Source of the DNA: Psilocybe azurescens
Taxonomy: Eukaryota > Basidiomycota > Agaricomycetes > Agaricales > Agrocybaceae
Assembly: GCA_023853785.1 (NCBI GenBank)
Contig: JAJIRX010000229.1
Location: forward strand, 1 to 33,190
Length of the DNA: 33,190 nt
Direction of reading: 5' to 3'
The notes below the pieces were generated by a model. It ran no database searches. It was not told the DNA's origin and saw only the letters and a list, made by a program, of their open reading frames with translations. Both the position numbers and the translations under genes were made by a program. Positions within the stretch are counted from its first letter, which is position 1; every line of letters starts with the position of its first letter. Of the stretch, positions 10,719-20,344 are shown piece by piece.

Positions 10719-11634
10719 GAACACAAGATGGTCGTATTTGTGTACAGTCCACGATCGATTTTTTGACATGCGCTCGTCCAATCGGCGACTAGTCCAAGAT
10801 ACAATATGCCGTGTGTGAGTCCATACGTTCTGGATTGAGACGAAAAACATAGCGAAATGTTTTCAGATACCGGACTTTTTGTTATCACTTCCCATTCAAG
10901 CTAAAAGTCGACGAAAAGATACGGCTAATTCTCATGTGGACACATCAAGAAGTGTCGCAGACATCTAAATGTCGGTCGATTGGAAAGTGGGGCTTGTCCA
11001 CAAAACGGTTCGAAATCAATCGACCTGGTTCAATCGGAGTCCAGCCTCAAAAAAACTGTAAAAAAATCTACATCGATGGCACAGATGTGGGACGGAAAGA
11101 CCGAATTCAGCGATTGTGGGCGCTTAAGAATTCCCACCACCATGTGTTTGCGGCCATAGAAGGGTGGGCCCAATAAACACAAAGATTGAAAAGCAGATAT
11201 CGGTAGAGGCACAGTCTCCAGCCCGACAGTACTGATACTATGAAGGGAACAGCAGTAGCAGCACGAATAATAGAACGAGAGTCCTGTTGGCGGTTGGAAG
11301 AGAAGAAACTCTCCACAAAACTTGGCCGGCAACATCCGAAGCTTACTCAGCAGGATTCAGACGAGCAACAGCCTCGATCTGCAAAGGTCAATGTCAACGT
11401 CTAAACATTTCCCAAAGTCCCATTCTAAAAGGATACACGTACAACTTTCGATTCCAATGACAAGACGGTTGCCTACCTCACCTGAGCTGCCAAATATGCC
11501 AACTTGTCAAGCAAAGTCATTGAGCGGTCGGCTTTACCGTTCAAGTTCTCAAAGTTCAACGTGAGAGGCTCGGGATCGAATATATACAGTAGAGAACCAG
11601 AACGTCCCATCGACGCCCTACACCACCTCGCAAC

Positions 11635-13789
11635 ATGTTCTATTTCATTCCAGTAAGTGAATCATATATTTCAATAATCTTCACCAGCTCATACATTCAA
11701 CACAGCAATCAATCCAGACGAAACTGAACAGTCTAAAGTAAGCAGCTCTTCTCACAAAGCGGCGCACTTTGCGCAGCGCAGTACACTCTGAACAAAGGCC
11801 CTCTAGGATATCACAGCGTATTCACTTCACGTCGAAGAGCATAATAGGCTCCTCTAGCAAAGCTGCGGTTATCCCCTCCCTGACCAATCAAGCCCTCGTA
11901 TCAGCCATCCACCAGCTGCCCACCGAGATCCTGCAAGAGATATTTCTACACATTGCACATCACTCATACCATCACGATCCACAATTACGACGTAACGGAC
12001 ACTTGCCATGGGCCATCTCTCAAACCTGCCGTGCGTGGCGCACAATTGTTTTGTGTATGCCAACCCTATGGAACCACCTCCCCACCATCCGGCTGAAGCG
12101 ATCCCGCACGACCACGAAACTGCAGATACAGTACATCAGCGAGCTGCTTCGACGCACCACTGGGACACTCCTCAGTCTATGCATTGACTCGACGCTCTTT
12201 GACCCAGACCAAGCAGACCGATACAACCATCATCCCACCGTCGACCTCCTCTGCCAACACGCCGAGCGATGGGAGACAGCTGTGATCATAATGAACGCGT
12301 GCGTCCTCACAGGGCTGCGAAGCATCAAAGGCCGACTCACCACGCTCAAGTCCTTGACCCTCTCAGCATCGATACGGCCATTGATGTTGTCCCCAGACAG
12401 CATCGACTTCTTCGAAGACACACCCCAGCTCACATCCGTTCATATCGTCACCCCCTTCTCAAGGGAGATTTCTTTCCTGTTGCACAGCTCAAGCACTACA
12501 AGGAAAGATTCAACTTCGAGGAACTTCAGATCACTCGCGCCATGCGCTCCCCGGTACTAGAAACGCTAACTATGATCGCACTCACCGACGAACTCGTCTT
12601 CCCAACGCTTACCATGCCCAGCCTCATTCAGCTGCACGCGGAGTTTCCGTACAGGCTCGACCTCAACCATGCAGACGCAGGTTGCTTCGACAACCTCACA
12701 CTGCCCTCTATCCAAGACATCCGAATCACCGCCCGCAAAGAAAACATGGCACTCACACTCCGGCGCATGCTCAAGAATTCATTTCCCTGCCTCGCGCTGA
12801 GGACATTGGCCATCTGCTTCGAGTCCATCGAGCTGGCACCGGCGTTGGTCCATTTGAACGCTACACTCCCGTTGAATTCTGATATCGATATTCGCAATCT
12901 CGCCGGGGCCGGCCTGAGTGGGCGCCCTCACCCACCTCTTGTTCCATTATTAGAGACATGCGAGTTTTTCCACCACGATGACAACCCTGCCGATGTATCG
13001 ATAGCTCTTAACACTCTGGCCTCATTTCGATGCGAGCCCCAGGCTCCACCCCAATCGCTTGAAACATTTACCTCAAATACCAACCTCCCGCTCGTCCTCC
13101 CAGTCGAAGGCCCATGGCCAATCCGCCACCTCAAAACCTCTCTATTTCCTTCTCTGGACCTGAAAGCCCCCGCTTGCAAACACAACACAGGCGCTTGGAA
13201 GACTGGTCCATCACTATCACCTCCTTCGATCTCGGGATCCTGAGGGACGAGCTTGTCGCTAAGTTGCCTGGTTTGCTATATCATGGGTATCACGAGCAAG
13301 GTGGGATTCGAAGCCGGAGCGAGAACGATAAAGTCGGAAAAATTCTCGCTGGGATCGATGCTATTAGAGTGGATCATGCCAGAGACATCTATGTACGTGT
13401 TGTGCTCCTCCTACAAAGAAAGCACTAAATACTTTCATAACATAGGCCTCGGATGCACTTTATGCACTGAAGAGTATTGCAACTTGCCAATGTCCAGGAA
13501 CCAAAAACGGGGCACTTGCAAGGAAAATTCTGGATAAATGGTCACCTATAACAGAAGACCCCGACGCTCTGGAAACACCGCCATTGGGCGAGGCAAGGGG
13601 ACCGTTCTTTGGTTTACATCCCAAACGACAGCGGTAAGAAATCTTTTTGTATGACTCTTTATTCAGAGATTGATGGCCGACTGCGTCGTGATTCTGGTTC
13701 TGGTTGCAGATCTGCGAACGGAATCTCCTGCTGATATCGTTTTGGGGGTGAGGGATGATCGTTCGCCGATGTTTTCATTTAGCTTTTGA
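11635..13789 (+). CDS. F-box protein C (disrupted; lacks about 100 linker residues)
   Basis: Four exons are inferred from D and E: micro-exon 11635-11652 (ATG, MFYFIP), main exon 11706-13392, exon 3 13446-13633 and exon 4 13710-13789 (TGA 13787-13789). The F-box is IHQLPTEILQEIFLHIAHHS, followed by WAISQTCRAWRTIVLCMP and VDLLCQHAERWETA. Compared with D, the segment between VIPSL and the F-box is about 100 residues shorter, without loss of frame. Problems are an in-frame TAA at 11739-11741 (CAA in D and E), missing bases near 12463 (G run) and 13133-13136 (A run), and an extra G at 13571-13572. The indels may be assembly errors, but the TAA is a substitution and could be a real nonsense mutation. 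Translation could instead begin after it. I cannot decide between a gene and a young pseudogene. Confidence 0.65.
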
Positions 13790-13859
13790 AGCTTGTCGGG
13801 CTACTTGCTTCAATTATTACCGTCGTAACTTTCGTTCAATTGCAATTATAAACGTGTCT

Positions 13860-14470
13860 CACTGGGAACTCGAATTTCGTTCGATACAACTCACATGATT
13901 ACATACACCCCGTAACTTTACGACCTGTGCACTTCATGTCCAAGAGCGCAGCAATGCGCAATATAAAAGTCTGGGATTATCCCTTCCCCTCCCTGCCCGA
14001 TGTTTGGAAGACACGACTCGGACCATCTGCGCACCAAAACTCGTAGACCGGGTGATCTAATACGACCCTACGCATATACCAGTCGCGCTATATGAGCAGG
14101 ACTATTTCCGACCAAACAACACCGGAATGGATTGGGACTATCAAGTTACTTAGATCATGACCAAAATTAACGCAGTGATATCAGAGACATAGTTGTAAGT
14201 TGTTCATGAATTATCGCCCGATGTTTATTGATGGCTAGAGCATTAATGTGCCCAACAGTTTACTTGGATTTGCTATCAGTTGCAGACGATTAGGAAACAA
14301 TGTCATTCGAGATTACTGAGCATGGCAGCCGATGATGGACAAACCAGATAGTCTGAATTACCGCCACTGACTTTTAGGCTTCGAGAATGAATGCCGTAAT
14401 CTAGTCATTCTAGTGTACGATACGAGAGACAACAACGACAATGAGATTCAAATGAGGTTCAAATGCTGTG
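13860..14470 (+). pseudogene. Internally deleted F-box relic c'
   Basis: The left part (about 13925-14060) resembles the 5' coding part of D/E (TCCAAGAGC..., CCCTCCCTGCC). The right part (about 14090-14470) resembles the 3' coding end, intron and second exon of A/B, starting ACCGGAATGGATTGGGA (A has TCCAGAATGGATTGGAA). The whole middle, including the F-box, is missing, so this is a remnant of a deletion between two F-box copies. It carries stops throughout and is not functional. Confidence 0.6.
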
Positions 14471-14474
14471 ATGT

Positions 14475-16690
14475 AGTTATACGTGTAAGTAGAAAATACT
14501 TAATACGAAAGAGCTTTTAGCATGCTATAAAATTGCTTTGTATCTAGCATAGAGGCCTAAAAGTATACTAATAAGACGTGTAACAACTGGGTATCAAGTT
14601 CCCATCAAGATTCGAATTTATGGGTTGTAGGTTCATGGATTGTGTGTATGTGTGTGTGTTTTTATTGTTATTTTATTTTTGTTCCTTCTATTTTTCTCCC
14701 TTATCTCTGTTTTCTTTATTTTGGTTGCATTCCTTCCTAACGGCCACGTGTTTTTCCCTCGGGTCTTCAGACGACAGCCACATAGAGGAGTTTTGTAAAC
14801 TGTACCATCACTAGGCGAAACTGTACTGCTGCAGACAGATACAAGTAGACCGATCATGATAATTACAAGAATACACTTGATCATATGAGGACTTTGTCGT
14901 CGCAACGAATACAACCTCCGCAGGTACTTGACGGTTGGAGGAAGGTCATCTAGCGATTATCTATGAAGGTTGCGCAGTATAAGCAGGAAGATCGACGTAC
15001 CCCGCTCCCCAGTGAACTGGGAAGGGAGAGGTCATTTAATCTGTGAACTTTGAAGCGAACCCAGGAAGATCGGCGTGACCAGCGATCTCTCAACCACACT
15101 GCGTCGGAGTGTCCGCCGAGGTTTTAGATTCTGAAACCATGACAGATGCGGTACTATATAGGGGTCAGCCACAAGTCTACCGGCGAGAGCACACAAAATA
15201 CCGAGATAGCGGGCGACATCTAAGCCAGATGGATGATGACTTTGGCAGTGCATGTAGACTGGGGGTTTTGTTTTGGGTGACTATATGTGTGTATGATTAG
15301 CTTTGCATGCGATAGAAGACAACAATAATTACTGTGATCGTAACAACCATGGGTGATGGCGAGTTGTAGGCCCATCGTTGAACAAAGGCGTCGTCGTACA
15401 AAGGCGATCAATGTATGGACGAGCATTGACTATGTCATGAACAATGGCAAACACTGGCGACAATGTTTAACGACTTCAGCACATAGAAGGGTAGATGGCC
15501 ATCAATTAAATGTTTGAGTGACTATATGCGCAATATACTTAGTATTGAAGAGGATAGATGAGACGACAACGGATGCTTACTCTGATGATGCCACTGGGCG
15601 AGATCAAGGACTCTTAGTACACCGACGACGGCGAGAAGAAACAACGCTGGTAGTTGTATGCACCATAGTATATGAGTTGCAAGAGGGCAACACAAGTCCA
15701 GAGAATATATCGCTCGAGAGTAAAACCCGTTCGCCTCTGAGTGAGGGCGGGGCAGGATCGAGATGGTGGTGGTTTGGGAGAAAGAGAGACCGAAGGGGTG
15801 AAAAGTTTATATACCTTTCGAACACAATATGGTCGTGTTTGTGCTCAGTCCACGATCGATTTGTTCGACATGCGCTCGTCCAATCGGCAACTAGTCCAAG
15901 ATACAATATGCCGTGTGTGAGTCCATACGTTCTGGATTAAGACAAAAAATGGCGAAATTTTTTCTGATATCGGGATTTTGTTATCACATCCCATCCAAGA
16001 TAAAAGACAACAGAAAAGATACGGCGAATTCTCATGTAGACACATCAAGAAGCGTCGCAGACATCGAAATGTCGGTCGATAGGAAGGTGGAGCTTGTCCA
16101 TAGGATGGATCGAAATCAATTGACCTGGTTCAACCGGAGTCGAGCCTCAAGAAATTTGTAAAATGTCCACATCGATGGCACAGATGTGGGACGGAAAGAC
16201 CGAATTCAGCGATTGTGGGCGCCTAAAATTTCCCACTGCCGTATGGCCATGGAAGGGTGGGTTCAATAAAGACAAAGAATGAAAGCACATATCAATGGAA
16301 TCACAGTGAGTTCAGCCTTCAGCTTCACAACAATAAATGGTCCAAAAGAGCAGTAATAACAGCACGAATAAAATGAGTGTTGTCTGATGGCGGTTGGAAG
16401 AAAGCCTTGAAAGCCATTGGACAAAACGTGGCCATTTACCATCCGAAGTTGACTCAGCAGGATGCTCACGTGCACTGCAAGTCTTAATATAGCCTCAGTC
16501 TGCAAAACATCTTGTTGCTCGTAAACAATTCGTACACGGTAATGATGTATGTACAGCTTTTGATTCCATTAACAGGATACATCTATTGGCTTCCTACCTC
16601 ATCTGAGTTGTCAAGGCAAGTCATACTCATAAGATGCCAGAGACCGAATAAAGGTCAACCAAAACGCCCATCGACTAAGATCTACTCCAG
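14475..16690. repeat. Spacer repeat, copy U2
   Basis: Same organisation as the U1 spacer. Differences: it shares with U3 an extra stretch at about 14560-14640 (GTAACAACTGGGTATCAAG) absent from U1, and it lacks the GTATGTGAAA/TTTCACATAC inverted repeat found in U1 and U3. A plus-strand frame at 15518-15940 is open for 140 codons, but its equivalents in U1 and U3 are interrupted or shorter, so I do not call it a gene. Confidence 0.6.
14633..14884 (-). CDS. Small secreted-protein-like ORF, copy U2
   Basis: The ATG is at 14882-14884 on the minus strand. It starts MIKCILVIIMIGLLVSVCSS and then reads TVSPSDGTVYKTPLCGCRLK, identical to U1 and U3 after the signal-like part. Only hydrophobic-core residues differ (V/F, I/V, M/T). 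The sequence then passes into basic low-complexity residues rich in Lys, Asn and Thr. Same uncertainties as the U1 copy. Confidence 0.35.
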   Translation of the reverse strand: MIKCILVIIMIGLLVSVCSSTVSPSDGTVYKTPLCGCRLKTRGKNTWPLGRNATKIKKTEIREKNRRNKNKITIKTHTHTHNP

Positions 16691-16698
16691 CTCGCAAT

Positions 16699-19123
16699 AT
16701 GCTCTATTGGATTCGAGTAAGTCCTTCATAGCCCTAATCTTTACCAGCTCATTTCACCAAAACAGCGATCCTTCCAGAAAAAAATTCAAAAGCCTAAAGC
16801 AAGCAGTTCGTCTCACAAAGTGGCGCATGCAGCACAACGCATTACACTCTAAATCAAGGCTCGCCAGGACATCACAGTGTGTTCACGCCACGTCCAAGAG
16901 CACAATATGCTCTGCCGAAGCCGTGATCATCCCTTCCCTGCCTGGCGTTTCGCAAGCACAACTACCTGACCCACCTTGCCCCCACCTCCTTCTCTGCAAC
17001 CAAGTGCCCACAGATGCAGAAGCCGAACTCATCCTTGATGCGATCGCACAAGCACAAGAGGAAGCGGCGCGCTTGACCGCCACTTTTTCGCAAAGGCGGA
17101 ATGCTGAGTCCCAGTCGAAGGATGATTATGATCATTGTAGTCGGACGAGCCGTGCATGGAAACTAGCGATGACACACAAGATAGACCAAGCAAACATCTT
17201 CATTCATCAACACCAAGGGATCCTATCAGTTATCCGCCAACTTCCCGCCGAGATTCTGCAAGAGATATTTCTACACGTTGCCCACTTCCACTTAAATCAC
17301 CACGATCTGCAACAGCGACTTGAATCAACCGAACACTCGTCATGGGCGCTCTCCCAAGCCTGCGGCACCTGGCGTACAATTGCTTTGAACATGCCATCCT
17401 TATGGAACTACCTCCCCACCATCCAGCTAAAGCCATCCTGCACGACCGCAAAACTGCAGCTGGAGTACCTCTGTGAGCTGCTCCGGCGTTCCACTGGAAC
17501 TCTCCTCGATCTATGCATTGACACGATATACTTCGACTCAAAGCAAGGAGATAAACCCTACCATCACCCCACCATCGATCTCCTCTGCCAACACGCCGAG
17601 CGATGGGAGACAGCGGCGATCAACCTGAATGTGTGCGTCCTCACAGGCCTGCGAAGCATCAAGGGCCGACTCACCGCTCTCAAGTCCTTGACCCTGTGGG
17701 CATTGATACTGCCGTCGATTTTGTACCCAGACGACATCGACTTCTTCGAAGACGCACCCCAGCTCACATCTGTTCATATCGTCACCCCCTTCTCAGGGGG
17801 AGATTCCTTTACCTTTGCACAGCTCAAGCACTATGAGGAAACAATCAACTTGGAGGATCTTCAGATTACTCGCGCCATGCTCTCCCCGGTACTAGAAACA
17901 CTAACCATGATCGTATTCACGTACTCATCTGACTTCCCAACGCTTACCATGCCATGCCTCGTCCAGCTGCGTGTGGAGTTTCCATACAGGCTCGACCTCA
18001 ACCACGCAGACGCAGGTTGCTTCGACAACCTCACACTGCCCTCTATCCAAAAATATCCGAATCATCGTCCGCGAAGGAAACATGGCGCCCACTCTCCAGC
18101 GCATGCTCAAGAACTCGTCTCCCTGCCTCGCTCTGAAGACATTGGCTATCCGCTTCAAGTTTATCGAGCCCGGCCAGCTGACGGACTTGCTCGAGCTGAC
18201 ACCAGCATTGATCCATTTAAGCGCTACGCTTCCGTTGGGATCTGATATCGATATTCACAATCTCGCCGGAGCCAGCCTAAGTGAGCATGCACACCAGCCT
18301 CTTGTACCTCTATTAGAGACGTGCGAGTTTAACAATGGCGACGACATCACCGCAAATGTATCGACAGCTCTGAACAAGCTTGCCTCATCTCGCTGCGAGC
18401 CGCAGCCCGACAACATTTCTACCCCAAATTCCAATCCGCTCCTCTCAAACGAAACCTGCCGCCTCAGAAGCCTGAGCATTTCCTTCTCCCGAACCACAGT
18501 GCGCTGGTTACAAACGCAGCACAGACGTTTTGAAGATTGGCTCCTCACTACTACTTCCTCCAATCTCGAGATCCTGCGAGACGCGCTCATTGCTCGATTG
18601 CCTGATTTGTTGGATTATAGGTACCATGAGCCAAGTGGGATTCAATGCCGGAACGAGCACGATGAAGTCGGAAGAATTCTAGCCAAGATTGATGCTGTTA
18701 GAGTGGATCATGCGAGAGACATCTATGTGCGCTTTATGTTCCTTCCTGCAAAGAAAGCACTAAATACTTTCATAACACAGGTTTCGGGTGTGCATTACGC
18801 ACTGAAAAGCATCGCAAAGTGCCAATGTCCAGGAACCAAAAATGGGGCACTCGCAAGGAAAATTCTGCATAAATGGCCACCTATAACAGATGACCCCGAC
18901 GCTCTGAAATACCGCCATTGGGCGAGGCAGGGGACCGTTCTTTAGTTTACATCCCAAACGACAGCAGTAAGAAATTATTTTTGTATTGCTCTTTATTTGG
19001 AAATTGATATCTGATTGCTTCGTGGTTCTGGCTCTGGTTGCAGATCTGCGAACGCAATCTTCTGCTGATATCGTTTTGGGGATGAGGGATAATCGTTCGC
19101 CGATGTGTTCATTTAGCTTTTAA
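16699..19123 (+). CDS. F-box protein D (full length, three single-base frame breaks)
   Basis: Exons: 16699-16716 (MLYWIR), 16766-18726, 18781-18966 and 19044-19123. The N-terminal basic segment (LKQAVRLTKW) is followed by SLPGVSQAQLPDPP, then TDAEAELILDAIAQAQEEAA, which is helical and coiled-coil-like. The F-box is IRQLPAEILQEIFLHVAHFH, then WALSQACGTWRTIALNMPSL, IDLLCQHAERWETAAINL, and a Leu-rich C-terminal half with periodic L..L..L patterns. Exon 3 encodes VSGVHYALKSIAKCQCPGT and exon 4 a short tail ending FSF. The frame breaks against E are an extra A in the run 16778-16784, an extra A in 18049-18053 and a missing G in 18930-18933. All lie in homopolymers, so the gene is probably intact in the organism, at roughly 740 residues. 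Presumed SCF substrate receptor; target unknown. Confidence 0.75.
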
Positions 19124-19179
19124 AACTTGTAGGACTACTTGCTGCAATTATTACTGTCGTAACTTTCGTTCAATTGCAA

Positions 19180-19425
19180 TTATAAACATGTCTCACTGGG
19201 AACTCGAATTTCGTCCGATACAACTCGCATGATTACATACACCCCGTAACTTTACGACCTGTGCACCTCACGTCCAAGAGCGTGGCAATGCGCACTGCAA
19301 AAGTCTGGGATTATCCCCTCCCCTCCCTGCCCGATGATTGGAAGACACGACTCGGACCATCTGAGCACTGAAACCCATAAACCGGGTGATCTACCACGAC
19401 CCTACGCATATACCAGTTGCACTAT
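19180..19425 (+). pseudogene. 5' relic of F-box copy d'
   Basis: Nearly identical to the 5' part of relic c' (ACGTCCAAGAGCG..., CCCCTCCCTGCCCGAT), which itself resembles the 5' coding part of D/E. It stops matching at about 19430, where the U2-specific insert begins. Non-functional. Confidence 0.5.
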
Positions 19426-19429
19426 GGGC

Positions 19430-20040
19430 ACTCAAGATTGCTTTATGTAGGCTCTAATCACATTTCCTTGGTCTAACGACTGTTGAAGCGATAGTGTTAA
19501 ACTGTGCAGAAAGTGCTTAGTGGTGTCGCGTGTGGTGGGTGCGGCCACTGTAACCTGTCATTTGTGGTGGATTTAGCAGGAAAACCACAAAAAGTAATGC
19601 TATTGCGACATCCCTAATCCCACTATCTTCATCTCTGAGAACAATCCTAGAGCCATGGGATACCAGCCCTAGCCGACAAGAATCTAGCAATGATGATGAA
19701 CACATTTCCGGCCGCGTCCCATTGGGCGTCAGAGACGGAGTGGACTCGGATCGAAGGGCTGGTGTCTCGGTGCTAGCACCTGATTATACAGCTTCTTTGC
19801 CCACTGTTGTATGATTATCGGCCACAGAGGGAGTCGAATTTTGCGTGTGTCGTATGCGTGGTTTCTGCATTCTGTGGGCAATGGCAATGCCTCCAGACGC
19901 TATCAGTGTCGGTCCCCTTGAGGCCGTAGTTTTCTTCGCTGGAGACCGTCCGGGTGCCGCTTGTACTTCTCCTTCATTACCCTCGTATCTCTATTGCGTA
20001 AATGCGATTTCCATGCTGTTGATGATACCAGCAATGCAGA
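19430..20040. other. U2-specific insert, with a minus-strand coding-like relic
   Basis: This segment has no counterpart in U1 or U3 and sits inside the d' relic. On the minus strand, one frame from about 20005 down to the TAA at about 19514 is interrupted by a single TAA near 19787. It reads like degraded coding sequence, with Ser/Thr/Pro-rich stretches (TETPALRSESTPSLTPNG) and a hydrophobic segment (VAIALLFVVFLL). I do not recognise a family. The right edge is marked by an inverted repeat at 20041-20062. Confidence 0.4.
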
Positions 20041-20062
20041 GTTAGCGGGGGCCGCCGCTAAC
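20041..20062. repeat. 8-base inverted repeat at the insert edge
   Basis: GTTAGCGG, six bases, CCGCTAAC: a perfect GC-rich hairpin exactly where the U2-specific insert meets the d' 3' relic. It may be a hairpin that promoted breakage or the end of a former element; no matching copy was found at the other edge. Confidence 0.5.
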
Positions 20063-20064
20063 TT

Positions 20065-20340
20065 GAAACGAAACCGCTAATAACATGCCTCTGTTGAAAG
20101 TCCAACGTCTCAGAGCGGTCTATATTCGCTTCCTCGGCCGTGTGGACCATTTGTCGCAGAAGTAGCATTCCCGTCTGGAAGACAATAATGGACAATCCAG
20201 ACAGTCTGAATTACCGTCACTAACTTTTAGGCTTCGAGAATGAATGCCGTACTCTAGTCATTCTAGCGCACGATACGAGAGACAACAACGACAATGAGAT
20301 TCAAATGAGGTTCAAATGTTGTGATGTAGTTATACGTATA
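20065..20340 (+). pseudogene. 3' relic of F-box copy d'
   Basis: GAAACCGCTAATAACATG..., then GTCCAACGTCTC, aligns with the 3' coding part of gene A (GAAACCGCTGAAGGCATG..., 6174 onward). It is followed by a stretch shared with c' and B (CTTTTAGGCTTCGAGAATGA). Truncated and full of stops. It begins unit U3. Confidence 0.6.
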
Positions 20341-20344
20341 AGTC

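Larger units (their letters stand above)
9440..11620. repeat. Spacer repeat, copy U1
   Basis: A spacer of about 2.2 kb, also present at 14475-16690 and 20345-22560. It has no long open frame shared by all copies. Its recognisable parts are an inverted repeat at 9530-9553 (GTATGTGAAA / TTTCACATAC), a short minus-strand ORF with a signal-like start, a strongly conserved block (about 9690-10050), a TATA-like TATATAG at about 10049, a palindromic TATA element at 10699-10718, and the region upstream of F-box gene C. I see no terminal repeats, target-site duplication or transposase, so I do not call it a transposon. Confidence 0.6.
9160..14100. repeat. Tandem unit U1 (spacer + F-box C + relic c' 5' part)
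   Basis: First of three tandem copies of a composite unit. It begins in the 3' end of a B-type F-box gene, continues through about 2.2 kb of spacer, then F-box gene C, and ends in a truncated 5' F-box relic. The motif AATACTTAATACGAAAGAGC recurs at about 9467, 14500 and 20348, which fixes the register and gives periods of about 5.0 and 5.9 kb. The copies differ by scattered substitutions and indels, so the duplication is not brand new. Confidence 0.75.
14100..20070. repeat. Tandem unit U2 (spacer + F-box D + relic d' + insert)
   Basis: Second copy of the composite unit, about 5.97 kb. It is longer than U1 mainly because F-box D keeps the linker that C lost and because an extra segment of about 0.6 kb (19430-20040) is present only here. 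Confidence 0.75.

Noticed and set aside
10413..10850. A 145-codon minus-strand ORF in the U1 spacer with a hydrophobic stretch
   Set aside because: It is open only in U1; U2 and U3 differ in frame upstream of the hydrophobic part, and no ATG stands before that part in all copies.
9440..11620. The spacer as an LTR retrotransposon or DNA transposon
   Set aside because: No terminal direct or inverted repeats, target-site duplications, integrase, reverse transcriptase or transposase motifs. It always moves together with F-box sequence, as a segmental duplication would.
15518..15940. A 140-codon plus-strand ORF in the U2 spacer as a gene
   Set aside because: The matching frames in U1 and U3 are shifted or cut short by stops, and the composition is not protein-like. 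The preserved parts look like DNA-level conservation.
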